Assembly (NCBI GenBank): GCA_029216955.1
Contig: JANAVB010006998.1
Span: 1,843,692-1,907,691 of the forward strand
Source: Iris pallida
Lineage: Eukaryota > Streptophyta > Magnoliopsida > Asparagales > Iridaceae
Direction of reading: 5' to 3'
Length of the DNA stretch: 64,000 bases
Below are positions 10,856-23,126 of the stretch, piece after piece (positions within the stretch are counted from its first letter, which is position 1; the number at the start of each line of letters is the position of its first letter). The position numbers were made by a program, and so were the translations under genes. Below the pieces are notes generated by a model, which saw nothing but the letters and a program-made list of their open reading frames with translations, had not been told where the DNA came from and did no database searches.

Positions 10856-12398
10856 ATGCTTTTATTGTTGATCTGTCCTGGTCCTTCCTTATTGTTTCCC
10901 TGTGTCGTCTTCCTCAGCGACACTGTACCTGACCCTGCCGATCAGCAAGGAGGAGCACCTTCCGTGGACCAGCAGCAACCTGGAGATCAAGCCCAGCATT
11001 CCGGAGTCGCCTCTAGAGTGATACCTACTAGAGGAGAGCCCCCAGTTCAGCCCGTTCAGCCTGTCGAGCCTGACGATGACACCTTGGTAGGTCTCATCAG
11101 GACCTTGATAGCTTCTCAGGATCGTAGAGAAGACGCCTTGTACCAGACTGTAGCAGATGCTTTGACCAGAAGTGGTCATCCAGGGAACAGCGCGACCAAC
11201 AGCTTCAAGCGCTTGAACCCTCCATTCTTTGACGGCAGCGAGGATGCGATTGTCGCGGACGCTTGGCTTCAGGATACCGAGGTGGTTCTGGAAGCAGCTA
11301 GGACACCTGAGAATGAGAAGGTAGCAGTGGTACGCCTGCAGTTGTTGGACTTAGCTCGCAGTTGGTGGACAGCGCAAGCCATGGGATTAGTGGCACCCAT
11401 TGCTTGGGCAGTGTTTAGAGAGAGATTCCAGACGAAGTATTTCGATGTTGTGGCTCGGTACGACCTGCAGACCAAATTTACCAACTTGAAGCAAGGAGGC
11501 AGAACAGTCGACAGTTATGCATCTGAGTTTTCTAGGCTCAGTAGGTTTGCCTCCACCTTGGTGGCGACCGAGTTTGATAGGGCCCAGCATTTCTAGCAGG
11601 GACTACATTTGGAGATCTTGTTGGCAGACGAGCAGTTCGAGCACCAGACGTTCGATGCGGTATTGAGGGCAGCTAAGAGGCATGAGTACACCTCCCAGAG
11701 GATCGTAGATAGGACCGGAGGTAGGAAGCGGTCCCACAGTCAGATGCACAGCTCCAGCCCCGACAGCTAGAGGATTGACCATTAGAACTCCGAGGCGGAC
11801 GGCCTCAGTAACGTCGGTTCAGCATTCGACCCCGACGTACCCGCAGCAGCAGAAGCAGAAGCAGACTTCCGCAATAGGATGTTCATATTGCGGGAAGCCA
11901 AGCCATGTAGTGGCAGATTGTCGTAGGGCGCAAGGATTGTGCCTTGCTTGTGGAGCGGCAGATCATAAGATAGGAGCTTGCCCGAATAGGGGTAGTTCAT
12001 CCTCTTCCAACCTAACCAGTCCATCGGTTAGGGGGCCAGTACCTGTGCAGCAGCAGCAGTACCCGACGCCATTGTTGCCTCAGGCCCAGGCATTTCATCA
12101 GCAGAACCAGCAGCAGTATATCCAAGCCCAAGTGCAGAGCAGGCAGAGAGGTTTCCAGCAGAGGGGACCCGCAGCTAGAGGTCAGGCCATGATGATGGCT
12201 ATGGAAGAAGTTGTACCAGGTGAGGTAGTTGCAGGTACTATTCTCGTCAACTCCTTTCCAGCTTCAGTATTATTTGATTCTGGTGCATCGCATTCATTCA
12301 TGTCTGCACGATTCGCGACACGGATAGGATTGGAGCCCGAGTCATTATCAGTAAAGCTCAATATACTTACTGGTAATGGTCTTCTGGGAGTAGATTGA
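10856..12398 (+). pseudogene. Element C gag and start of protease (broken)
   Basis: Gag forms the particle in which the element is reverse transcribed. A capsid-type domain (11250-11570; WLQDTEVVLEAARTPENEK, WWTAQAMG) is followed by two zinc knuckles of the form CX2CX4HX4C (11880-11985). The aspartic protease motif FDSGASHSF is at 12272-12298. The first ATG at 10856 may not be the real start, because the first ~20 codons look like a pyrimidine tract with a splice acceptor. Breaks: TAG at 11594 in place of CAG (B has Gln), a frameshift near 11755 just before the knuckle region, and TGA at 12396 in place of an Arg codon. Downstream frames continue the protein, so the breaks are simple decay. 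Confidence 0.9.
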
Positions 12399-14035
12399 GT
12401 GTTTTCCTCGTGTCGGATCGTAGTTAGCGGTAGAGAGTTCCCCGCTAGATTTATAGAATTCCCTATGGCAGACTATGATGTAGTCTTAGACATGGATTGG
12501 TTGAGGAACCAGTATGCTAGGATAGACTGCCATATTGGCAGGGTTATCTTTAGTATTCCAGGCGAGCCAGAGTTTTCATTTTCCAGAGGCGCGGTGGAGC
12601 CATCCTCCCCAGTGTTGCGGATGGCAGTAGCAGCAGTGCAGTTGCCCCGGATAGTTGAAGAGTTTCCAGATGTCTTCTCAGAAGAGCTTCCAGGGATACC
12701 GCCAGAACGGGAGATCGAGTTCACTATAGACTTGATCCCCGGGACAGCACCAGTATCAGAACGAGTCTACAGAATGGCGCCTTCAGAGTTGGAGATTTTG
12801 TACAAGATGATTGAAGAACTCAGGACCAAGGGATTCATTCGTACAAGTGGATCGCCTTGGGGAGCCCTGATGCTTCTTATGAAAAAGAAGGATGGTACGT
12901 CCAGGTTATGTGTAGATTATCGTACCTTGAACTCAGTGACAATCAAGAACAGATACCTTCTCCCGAGGATAGATGACTTGTTTGATCAACTCAAAGGGGC
13001 TTCAGTATTTTCGAAGATAGACTTGCGGTCAGGATATCACCAGATCAGAGTCAGAGAGCAGGACATCCCGAAGACAGCATTTAGATCGAGGTATGGACAT
13101 TGGGAGTTCCTTGTTATGTCCTTTGGAGCAACCAATGCGCCAGCAGTATTCATGGACCTCATGAATCGGATTTTCATGCCATACCTGGATCAGTTTGTGA
13201 TCGTGTTCCTAGATGATATCTTGGTCTACAGTAAGAGTGAAGCTGAGCATGAGCAGCATCTCAGAATCGTCCTTTAGACGCTTAGGGAGCACCAGTTGTA
13301 CGCCAAGTTCAGTAAATACGAGTTCTGGCTCGATCGTATTTCGTACTTGGGTCACATCATTACTCGAGGAGGAGTGGAAGTGGATCCCCAAAAGATTGTG
13401 GCTATCGAGACTTGGCCAGCACCTAGTTCAGTGGCAGAGGTTCGCAGCTTTCTTGGATTGGCCGGCTACTACCGGCGATTCGTTTCAGATTTTGCAAGGA
13501 TTTCAGCGCCGATGACCCAGTTGACTCGTAAGGATGTGCCATTTGTTTGGACAGCAGAGTGTCAGGAATCATTTGAGAAGTTGAAGCGAGGTTGATAACG
13601 GCTCCCATTCTCACGCTTCCAGATGGGACCGGAGGATTCACAGTTTATTGCGACGCTTCAAGCAGAGGATTAGGATGTGTCTTGATGCCGCATAGGAAGG
13701 TAATCTCTTATGCATCACGCCAACTTCGTGACCATGAGAAGAATTATCCGACCCACGACTTGGAGCTAGCAGCAGTAGTATTTGCACTTAAGTTGTGGAG
13801 GCACTACTTGTACGGAGATAGAGTGAAGATATTTACTGATCACAAGAGCCTGAAGTATGTTTTCACCCAGAAGGACCTTAATATGCGACAGAGAAGATGG
13901 CTCGAGTTACTGGTGGACTACGATGTAGATTTGCAGTATCATCCACGGAATGCCAATGTTGTAGCAGATGCGTTGAGCCGGAGAGCCGGAGTTTATTTCC
14001 TAACGGCACAACCAGAGTTATTGGCAGATTTTTAG
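12399..14035 (+). pseudogene. Element C pol: protease end, reverse transcriptase and RNase H (broken)
   Basis: Reverse transcriptase begins near 12700 ([19 protein letters not shown]), with [12 protein letters not shown] and the catalytic FLDD at 13206-13217. RNase H follows (13590-14000) with Asp in YCDAS, Glu in DLELAAV, Asp in TDHKSLKY and Asp in ADALSR. Together these copy element RNA into DNA. Breaks: TAG at 13275 (Gln in B), a one-base frameshift near 13590 between RT and RNase H, and TAG at 14033 (CAG in B), followed by another frameshift near 14045. All catalytic residues I can see are present, so loss of function comes from the nonsense and frame changes. Confidence 0.93.
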
Positions 14036-14049
14036 AATATGGGAATTGA

Positions 14050-15531
14050 GTGGTTCTTCATTCCAACGTGGCATTGATGGCCAGTCTACAGGTTCAGTCC
14101 AGCATAGTTGAGAGGATCCGAGTGGCGCAGTCTACAGATTCCAAGCTTCAGCGGCTCAGAACAGAGTGTGAGACAGGAAGAAGGCCAGAGTTGTGCATTC
14201 ATGAAGATGGTACACTTCGACACGGCTCTCATCTTTGTGTACCCAGTGGAGATATCAGACAAGAAGTCATGGCAGAAGCTCACAGTTCGCAGTATTCTAT
14301 TCATCCCGGTGGTACGAAGATGTACTGTGATATTCGTCAGCATTTCTGGTAGAATGGCATGAAGAGGGAGATAGCCCGATTTGTCTCTCGGTGTTTGGTT
14401 TGCCAGCATGTTAAAGCTGAACATCAGAGGCCCGCTGGACTTCTTCAGCCCTTGCCGATTCCAGAATGGAAGTGGGAGCATGTGACCATAGATTTTGTGA
14501 CTGGATTGTCCAGATCCCCAGCTGGTCGAGATGCTATTTGGATTATAGTGGACAGGCTCACGATGGTGGCTCACTTTCTTCCCTTCAGAGTTGGTCAGTC
14601 TACGGCTCAGTTGGCAGAGATGTACCTCAGGCAGATTGTCAGGCTACACGGTGTGCCCGTCAGTATCACCTCGGACCGAGATTCAAGGTTTATATTACAC
14701 TTTTGGCGTAGCTTGCAAGAGAGTTTGGAAACTCGTCTCCAGTTCAGTTTGGCATATCATCCGCAGACGGATGGCCAGTCAGAGCGCACTATCCAGACTC
14801 TTGAAGACATATTGAGGTCTTACACGCTCGACTTCGGTGGTTCGTGGGAAGATCACCTGCATCTTGTGGAATTCTCGTACAATAATAGCTTCCACGCCAG
14901 TATCCAGATGGCTCCGTTCGAGGCTCTGTATGGTAGGAAGTGCAGATCCCCACTAGCATGGGATGATGTCGGAGAGAGGCAGATGCTTGGTCCAGAGATG
15001 ATTGCCCAGACAGTTGAAGTGGTCAGAAGGATCAGGGATCGTCTGTGAGTTGCCCAAGATCGCCAGCGGCATTGGGCCGATGCTCATCGATGTCCCTTAG
15101 AGTTTACTATCGACGACCATGTATTCCTTAGGATCTCGCCTAACCGCGGCGTCATTCACTTTGGCGTACGAAGAAAGCTTAGTCCTAGGTATATAGGGCC
15201 GTTCGATATCCTAGAGCGAGTAGGAGATGTATCCTATCGTCTTGCTCTTTCGCCGTCGCTAAGTGAGGTGCATGATGTATTCCATGTATCCCAATTACGA
15301 CGGTACGTCCCGGACCCGAGCCATATCCTAGATCATTCGGAACTGGTTGTTGGTACCAACCTTTCGTATGAGGAGAGGCCCGTGTCTGTATTGGACCGGA
15401 GAGAGAAGATACTCAAGAACAAGACTATTAGTTTAGTCTGTGTTGCTTGGGGTCATCACTCTCTAGTTGAGTCAACGTGGGAGCGTGAGGACGACATCCG
15501 ATCGCGATATCCCTACCTGTTTGACTCGTAA
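14050..15531 (+). pseudogene. Element C integrase with chromodomain (broken)
   Basis: The HHCC zinc finger (His in [10 protein letters not shown], Cys in CLVCQHVK) spans 14280-14430. The DDE core has Asp in TIDFVTGL (~14490), Asp in TSDRDSRF (~14672) and Glu in DGQSERTIQ (~14785). The GPFDILERV module is near 15200. The chromodomain (15370-15531; VAWGHHSLVESTWERE) ends the protein at TAA 15529. Breaks: TAG at 14350 where B has TGG, and TGA at 15046 where B has CGA. The rest reads through in one frame to the end. This is the same region of B into which C itself inserted. Confidence 0.93.
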
Positions 15532-15660
15532 GGTATAATGTCTTCCTTATGCCTTATGTTTTCTATCCCTTGCTTGTATGTATGATTGTCTGATTGCTTG
15601 CCTGGTTATAGCTTGCCTGTGATTAATATAGCTTGTCCTTGTCTCTCTAGCCTCTTAATT

Positions 15661-15698
15661 AAATTTCGAGGACGGAATTCTTTTAAGGTGGGTAGAGT
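15661..15698 (+). other. Polypurine tract region of element C
   Basis: TTTCGAGGACGGAATTC then TTTTAAGGTGGGTAGAGT ends directly at the 3' LTR. This is the usual plus-strand primer position and matches the B, LARD-like and E equivalents. Confidence 0.8.
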
Positions 15699-18238
15699 TG
15701 TAACACCCATATTCTGAATACGTATTTTTGATCAAGCTTGCATGTATCTTGGACCTGTATTTTATTTTCTCAGATTCTGGCCTGTAATTGTATTTTGGCT
15801 CGACTTGCAGATTTTGGTTTTCCTCGTAAAACGGGTTTTGGCATGACTTGGTTTTATTTTGTGGAGGAGAATTGGTTTAGTTTGGTTTGGTTTAGTTTGG
15901 TTTAATATGCATGGAACACCTTAGCCTATGCTCTACCCTCTACACAACACTCCACCCATAGGCAAGTGCACCTTGCCACCACATGAGAACCCTATTTTAT
16001 TTGTCCATTAGCTAGATAAGGCCATGGAGATGAACATTAGAACTTGACATTTTGTGATTTGGAGTCTTCTTTGTTCTAGATCTAGGTTTTAACTATTTTC
16101 GAATTTACATGGTTTTGATCTATTTTGGTTGGATTTTTGTGGGTTTTGATGCTTCCATGTGGAAGAGAATTCAATTTTACTCAAGTTAGACCTTTGGAAA
16201 TCTAGATTTGGCTTAGATTTGACAAAGATATGAAGATTTGAATTCTTGGTGTTCTTGGTGTTCTTCTCGGCCTGGAGAAGAAGACTGCAGCCTGCGCTCT
16301 TTAGCGCAGTGCTAGACTGCGCATCCCCTCTCGGCCTGCGCTCTTTAGCGCAGCGCTGACCGTGCTGCTTACCCCTTGGCGAACTGCGCTCAGCCCCATG
16401 CGCAATCCACCCCTGCGCAGTCTGCTCCTGCACAGTCTGCCCATTCGCAGTCTGCCCCTGCGCAGTCTGCTCCTGCGCAACCTGCTCATGCGCCACATAT
16501 ACCCCTGCATACTTGACTCCTGCGTACTTGACCCCTGCACACTTGACTCCTGCGCACTTGACCCATGCGCCATCTTCCCCTGCGCCCTGTGCCCCTGCGC
16601 ACTTGGCACCCTGCGCAACTGACACCCTGCGCAATCCAACCCCCTGACCCCATGCGCAATCCATTGGCTCTTGGAGTTTTGGTTTTATTTCTTTAAGCTT
16701 GGCTCTCCTATAGCCCTGTATATTGATATTACTTGATTTTACTTAATATGTTTGAATGACTATTGTACATGGCATGGTATGACAAAGAACTAGCATAATA
16801 CGACAGTGACCCGTAGTGGTGCACTCCTGACATGACCAACCTGACATGATAGTGGCCCATCGTAGCACACTCCTGACAAGTACCTTGACATGATTTATCT
16901 TGATGCTGTTGCATCGGCTAACTTTACTCGTATAATCAACTTGACACCGTGGGTGTTCCTGCTTGCTTGCTTGTGCAATCCACTTGTCTTGTCTTGCATC
17001 ATGTCTAGGACGTGACTCCCTGGTTCCCAAGGTCAGGGATTCATACTGAATATGGATTAGGCTAAGGACTAGATCAAACTATAGTTCATGGAGAATTTCC
17101 AGTCACAGGCAATCTCGTTATCTGGGCGCTCTTAATTGGACTTGTAGCTTGCCGACGAGTAGAGCATATTTCCAGCACACTGTCATGTGTTGCACCTCTA
17201 AGTCACCTAAGGGTATATCGTCTCCAGGGCGATGTACCCAACTATACTCTCAACCCGCGGAAGGATAACTGGATGGTCTGCAGGGCTTGGGACTGGGAAA
17301 TTCTCATTGCATCTTGTTAGTAATTAGGCTTGTGATAACCCTAGTTAGTTAAAGTAGTAAGCCGTAGTAATTGCTTGGCCGCTTGTGAATGGATGATGTC
17401 TAGCCATGTCTAAGTCTTCTCTAGTCCCTGTACCTGGTACTCCTGAACATGATTGTTTTACTTGCTTTAACAATAATTGGGTAGAGACAAGGAGCTATTT
17501 AGGCGAAGGGTTACAACCCCGATCCTTGTTTGGTTTACGGGTTGTAACCTGGCTCCCAGAATGGTTCCACGTCCCTAGTCGTTTATTACCCTGATGTGCT
17601 CTTTATTACTTGTACTTTTCTTTCATTTTCTTATGTTCTGATATGCTGGCTTTTGTTCTTATTTCGTGGCCTCCTTTGTGGCATTTACTCTTTCTGGGGT
17701 TTGACCCAACTGGTTTTGTGTGGCCAGATTTTGGAGCAGCTTCCGAGGATCTTCCGAACCTCCAGCCCGATGGTGGCGACTAGAAAGAACCCGGGCTACG
17801 AGTGGGTTTTCTATTTTGTTTCGCTCACTCTATTGTAAAGTTATTCTTTTGAGGCGTTTAGTCGACGAGCACCTGTTAGCTCGATGCACTTTACTTACTG
17901 TCTGCCTACGGGCTGTAAACATGATTAACAAATCCTAGGGTTGATCATGTATGACTTAACTCTTGCTAGTCCCAGCATTTTGTACGACTAGCTTCATGAT
18001 CAGCTGATATGTAATATTTGGGACGCCTTTTATTGTATATTTGGTGGTCAAACATCTTGTGATCATATTACTTGCTTGAGATTGAGACAATAGGCTTGAC
18101 CATAAGAGACCGTTGGCTTGTAGTAAACCCTCATATCTAGACAGCCGTGACCGTATAGTTGAGATGTATTCAATTTCAATATACGTAGCTGGCTATGTAC
18201 GCCCCCGCTCTCCAGTATTCTGGTTCTGGGGCGTGACA
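15699..18238 (+). repeat. 3' LTR of element C (2540 bp)
   Basis: Starts TGTAACACCC directly after the polypurine tract and ends GGGCGTGACA, followed by the CCGAG duplication. It is about 95 bp shorter than the 5' LTR, mostly through the TGCGC-type array and a gap near 16730. Confidence 0.93.
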
Positions 18239-18243
18239 CCGAG
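18239..18243. other. Target-site duplication CCGAG, right copy (element C)
   Basis: Partner of 8083-8087; after it the minus-strand pol of element B resumes. Confidence 0.95.
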
Positions 18244-19867
18244 CTATCTTCCGCTTCATGCCATTCCACCAGAAATGCTGCCGGATATCACGGTACATCT
18301 TCGTACTGCCGGGATGGATGGAATACTGCGAACTGTGTGCTTCTGACATGATCTCCTGCCAGATATCTCCACTGGGTACACAAAGACGCTTACCATGTCG
18401 AAGTGTACCATCCTCATGAATGCATAACTCTGGTCTTCGTCCTGCCTCACACTCTGCTCGGAGTCGCTGAAGCTTGGAATCTGCTGACTGCGCCATCCGG
18501 ATCATCTCGACTATAGTGGACTGAACTTGCATACTAGTCATCAAGGCCACACTGGAAGGGAGAACAACTTCAACACCCATCTTCTGAAGATCTGCTAACA
18601 GCTCTGGTTGCGCTGTTAGAAAATAAACTTCCGCTCTCCTGCTCAATGCATCCGCAACAACATTGGCCTTCCCAGGATGGTACTGCAGGTTGACATCATA
18701 ATCCACAAGAAGCTCCAGCCACCTTCTCTGATGCATGTTAAGATCCTTCTGGATGAAAACATACTTCAGGCTCTTGTGGTCGGTGAAAATCTCCACCCTG
18801 TCTCCATACAAGTAGTGCCTCCACAACTTAAGTGCAAACACCACTGCTGCCAGCTCCAAGTCATGGGTCGGGTAATTCCTCTCATGATCACGAAGTTGTC
18901 GTGACGCATAAGCTATTACCTTCCCATGCTGCAACAGAACACATCCTAAACCTCTGCCTGAAGCATCACAGTACACTGAGAATCCTCCGGTCCCATCTGG
19001 AAGCGTGAGAATAGGAGCTGTTATTAGGCCTCACTTCAACTGCTCAAAAGAACTCTGATACTCTGCTGTCCAAGCAAACTGCACATCCTTGCGGGTCAAC
19101 TGCGTCAATGGCGCTGAAATTCGAGCAAAATCCGAAACAAACCACCGGTAGTAGCCGGCCAATCCAAGAAAACTACGAACCTCTGCAACTGTGCTGGGCA
19201 CTGGCCATGACTCAATAGCCACAATCTTCTGGGGATCCACTTCTACTCCTCCTCGAGTGATGATATGACCCAAGTACGAAATGCGATCGAGCCAGAACTC
19301 ACATTTACTGAACTTGGCATATAACTGGTGCTCTCTGAGGATCTGAAGAACTATACGGAGATGCTGCTCATGCTTCGCCTCACTCTTGCTGTAGACCAGA
19401 ATGTCATCCAAGAACACAATAACAAACTGATCCAAGTGAGGCATGAAGATGCGATTCATGAGGTCCATGAATACTGCCGGCGCATTGGTTGCTCCAAAAG
19501 GCATAACAAGGAATTTCCAATGTCCATATCTCGATCTAAAAGCTGTCTTCGGGATGTCCTGCTCTCTGACTCTGATATGATGATAACCTGAGCGCAAATC
19601 AATCTTCGAGAATACTGAAGCCCCCTTGAGTTGATCAAACAAGTCATCTATCCTCGGAAGAGGGTACCTGTTCTTGACTGTCACTGAGTTTAAGGTACGA
19701 TAATCAACACATAACCTGGACGTACCATCCTTCTTTTTCACAAGAAGCATCGGGGCTCCCCAAGGCGATCCACTAGCACGAATAAATCCCTTGGTTCTGA
19801 GTTCTTCAATCATCTTGTACAATATCACCAACTCTGACGGCGCCATCCTGTATACTCTCTCTGACAC
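18239..19867 (-). pseudogene. Element B pol, 5' part: RT, RNase H and start of integrase (broken)
   Basis: Read on the minus strand from a frameshift near 19862. RT shows [31 protein letters not shown] and catalytic FLDD (~19400). RNase H has [28 protein letters not shown] and ADALSR. The integrase zinc-finger half with [10 protein letters not shown] ends at MKRKIAR, where C is inserted; the protein continues at 8087. One in-frame TGA at 19031-19033 replaces the CGA/Arg expected from the C copy. A one-base loss near 19862 separates this frame from the upstream gag-protease frame. The last ~60 bases of the open frame beyond 18239 belong to the LTR of C and are not part of the gene. Confidence 0.93.
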
Positions 19868-21186
19868 TGGGCTGTCCCGGGAATCAAGTCTATAGTGAAC
19901 TCGATCTCCCGCTCCGGAGGCATACCTAGAAGTTCTTCTGGGAAACCATCTGGAAACTCCTCGACTATCCTGGGCAACTGAACTGCTGCTACTGCCATCC
20001 GCAATACTGGAGGAGATGACTCAATTTTGCCTCGGGAGAAAGAAAACTCCGGCTCACCTGGAATGCTAAGAACAACCCTGCCAATGTGGCAGTCTATCCT
20101 AGCATACTGGTTCCTCAACCAATCCATCCCTAGGACCACATCATAATCGGCCATCGGGAACTCTATCAATCTAGCGGGGAATTCTCTACCGCTAACAACG
20201 ATCCGACATGAGGAAAACACTCTATCTACACCCACAAGTCCATTACCAGTAAGTATATTAAGCCTTACTGATAATAACTCGGGCTCCAGTCCTATCCGTG
20301 TCGCGAATCGTGCAGACATAAATGAATGCGATGCACCAGAATCAAATAAAGCTGAAGCTGGAAAGGAGTTGACGAGAATAGTACCTGCCACTACCTCTTC
20401 TGGTGCCAATCCTTCCTCCACGGTTATCACCATAGCCTGACCGTGCCCTCGGGGTGCTGGTCCCCTCTGCTGAAATCCTCGCTGCCTGCTCTGACTCTGG
20501 GCTTGGACTTGAACATACTGCTGGAGGTTCTGCTGCTGGAACACTTGGGTCTGAGGCGGCAAGGGCCTCGGCAATGGATACTGCTGCTGCTGGACCGGAG
20601 CTGGTCCTCTCACCGAAGAGCTAGAAAGGTTGGACGATGATGAACCACCCCTATTCGGGCAGGATCCAACCTTATGGTCTGGTGCTCCACAAGCCAAACA
20701 CAATCCCTGTGCCCTGCGACATTCTGCCACCACATGGCCTAGCTTCCCACAATGAGAACAACCTACTGCGAACGATTGCTTCTGCTTCTGCTGCTGAGGG
20801 TGCATCGGAGTTGAATGCTGAACCGGCGTTACTGAGGCCGCTCGCTTCGGAGCTCCAATAGTTAAAGCCCTGGCTGCCGGGGCCGGTGCTGAAGACTGAT
20901 TCATCTGGCCGTGAGATCTCTTCCGACTTCCGGCCCTATCCATAATCCTCTGGAAGGTATACTCATGCCTCCGGGCTGCTCTCAAGACTGCATCAAAAGT
21001 TTGATGCTCAAACTGCTCAACTGCCAACAAGATCTCCAGGTGAAGTCCCTGCTGGAACCGCTGGGCTCTATCATACTCGGTTGCCACCAAAGTGGGAGCA
21101 AACCGACTGAGTTTGGAAAACTCGACCGCATATCCGTCGACCGTCCTGCCACCTTGCTTCAGATTGGTAAACCTCGTCTGCACAGA
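19825..21186 (-). pseudogene. Element B gag (5'-truncated) and protease
   Basis: The open frame starts in the middle of the capsid domain (TNLKQGGRTVDGYA) because a deletion fused it to the LTR at 21186/21187; about 200 N-terminal codons are missing compared with C. It holds two CX2CX4HX4C zinc knuckles (CSHCGKLGHVVAEC and CLACGAPDHKVGSC), a Gln-rich linker, and an aspartic protease with FDSGASHSF and VVLGMDWLRNQ. The frame is otherwise open for over 450 codons, better kept than in C, and shifts at 19862 into the RT frame. The apparent start codons upstream lie in LTR sequence and are not real. Confidence 0.92.
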
Positions 21187-23121
21187 ACCCTTCGTCTGAA
21201 CAGAACTTGGAATTCTCACCATTTATCGATAAAATAAATACAAGCATTCTGGTCATGCAGTAATCTGGAACAGGATCAGGGCAAGACTAGACTGGTTAGA
21301 CTCCATCCAATCACTTCACGGCCAAGCAAGAATTACGGCTTGATACTTTAACTAACTAGGGTTGTCACAAGCCTAATTACTAACAAGATGCAGTGAGAAT
21401 CTTCCACAGCCACAAGCCCTGCAGACATCCAGGTTACCCGGGTTAAAAGATTAGAGTTGAATTCAGGTGGGTACATCGTCCAGGAAATGAATGTACCCTT
21501 AGGTAACTTGAAGGGTGCAACACATGACAGTGTGCTGGAAATGTGCCCTACTCGACGGCAGGCTACAGATCCCAAGGCGTGCCCAGGTAACGGGATTGCC
21601 TGTAGCTGGAAAATCTCGTCATGACTAATGTATTAATCTAGTTATTAGCCTTAGTACATTTTACTAGGTTCTCCTGACCGTGGTACTCAGGAGTCCCTGC
21701 CCTAGACATGATGCAAGACAGGACTGGTTTATTTATACAAACACAATCGTCCACGGTGTCCAGATTAATTATATAGGTCATGTCATGTCAGGTAGCCGTC
21801 GTAACAGGTATTCGAGATAATCATGTCAGGTTATCATGCCAAGTGTACTTGTCAGGAGTGCGCCACGATGGGCCACTATCTGGTCATGTCAGGTTATTAT
21901 GTCAGGAGTGCACCACTACGGGTCACTACCACGTCATGCTCAATTATCAATTCCAAACATATCAAGTAAATTCGTAATTATCAAGTTCAGGATAAAAGGC
22001 GTAAGGATATAAAATGGACGTTAAATATCAAATAAAATATTAATATACAGGGCAATAGAAGATCCAAGGTAATCAGGCTACGCTCAGGTCAGGCTACGCT
22101 CAGGTCAGGCTACGCTCAGGTCAAGCTACGCTCAGGTCAGGCTACGCTCAGGTCAGGCTACGCTCAGGTCAGGCTATGCTCAGGTCAAGCTACGCTCAGG
22201 TCAAGCTACGCTCAGGTCAAGCTACGCTCAGGTCAACGTATGTAAGACATACGCTTCCAAAAAGGCAGCGTATGTACTCCATACGACTCCTCATCAAGGC
22301 AGCGTATGAGGTCCATATAACTCTCTTGTCAAGGCAGCGTATGAGGTCCATACGACTCCTTGCCAAGACAGCGTATGAGGTCCATACGACTCCTTGCCAA
22401 GGCAGCGTATGCAAGACATATGCATCCAAAAGGTAGCGTATAAATCGGACTTCGCTGCGCTAAAGAGCGTGCGCAACTCAGTGGCGTAAGCTAAAAAGCT
22501 CGCGCACTGCTCACTGTCTTCTCTAAATCAGCAAGAACTCCATGGTTTGAACCCAAAGCTTCAAAAGTCCATAACTTGGTCAAAATAAGTTCAAATCTAA
22601 CTTTTCAAAGGTCAAAATTGGGTAGAATAAAATTCTCTAAAACATGGAACCATCAAAACTTGAAAACAAAGAAGTTTGATAGATCAAAACCACCAAAATC
22701 CAAAAATAACTAATTTCTATATCTACAAAAATTAAAGCCTCAAAATGGAAAATGACAAGTTCTAATGTGTCTTAAAAACATGAGGATAAGCTAATAGAAC
22801 AATAAAAAAGGGCTCTCTTTTGGAAGCAAGTTGCACTTGCCTAAGGGGTGTTCTTGGTTGGTGGTCGGTTTAATGGAGAAGGAAGAAGAGATTAATGAAG
22901 TGAGAGAAGAAGAATAGGTAATAAATATGAGTGGTGGTGGTAGGTAGGGGGTTCACCCCTTGGTTCATGATGAACCAAGAGCAATCCCAAACCGAACCAA
23001 GCCAACCCAAACCAAGAATAAACCAAGCCCAGGAAGGAAATTAAGCAAGGAAATCATGCAATACAAGAATAAATACGTACACGTATTCTAGAAATACGTA
23101 ATACGAACCACAGGCATTACA
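21187..23121 (-). repeat. 5' LTR of element B, truncated
   Basis: Aligns with 4614-6771 of the complete LTR and ends in ATTACA before the AAATC duplication. The final ~740 bp in element orientation, which should carry the U5 end, are deleted together with the primer-binding site. It has 10 units of the 16-bp array (22076-22230) against 22 in the other LTR. Confidence 0.92.
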
Positions 23122-23126
23122 AAATC
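23122..23126. other. Target-site duplication AAATC, right copy (element B)
   Basis: Partner of 3869-3873; LTR sequence of the LARD-like element resumes here. Confidence 0.9.

Larger units (their letters stand above)
8088..18238 (+). mobile_element. Element C: complete-length Tekay/Del-type Ty3/gypsy inserted in B
   Basis: A 10.15 kb element with two long LTRs (8088-10722 and 15699-18238), leader, gag-pol (10856-15531), polypurine tract and 5-bp duplications CCGAG. It lies on the opposite strand to its host B, a close relative: their pol proteins align nearly end to end. It is structurally complete but has six premature stops and at least three frameshifts in gag-pol. In a 130-base LTR sample (10600-10722 against 18113-18238) I count about six substitutions. 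Confidence 0.95.
3874..23121 (-). mobile_element. Element B: Tekay/Del-type Ty3/gypsy (chromovirus), split by element C
   Basis: Bounded by TGTCACGCC at 3874 and ATTACA at 23121, with AAATC duplications outside. On the minus strand: truncated 5' LTR (21187-23121), gag-protease (21186-19825), RT-RNase H-integrase start (19867-18239), interruption by element C (8088-18243 including one CCGAG copy), rest of integrase and chromodomain (8087-6931), polypurine tract, complete 3' LTR (6771-3874). Without C it is about 9.1 kb. A deletion at 21186/21187 removed the last ~740 bp of the 5' LTR, the primer-binding region and roughly the first 200 gag codons. Assignment to Tekay/Del rests on the RT-RNase H-integrase sequence and the C-terminal chromodomain. 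Confidence 0.92.
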
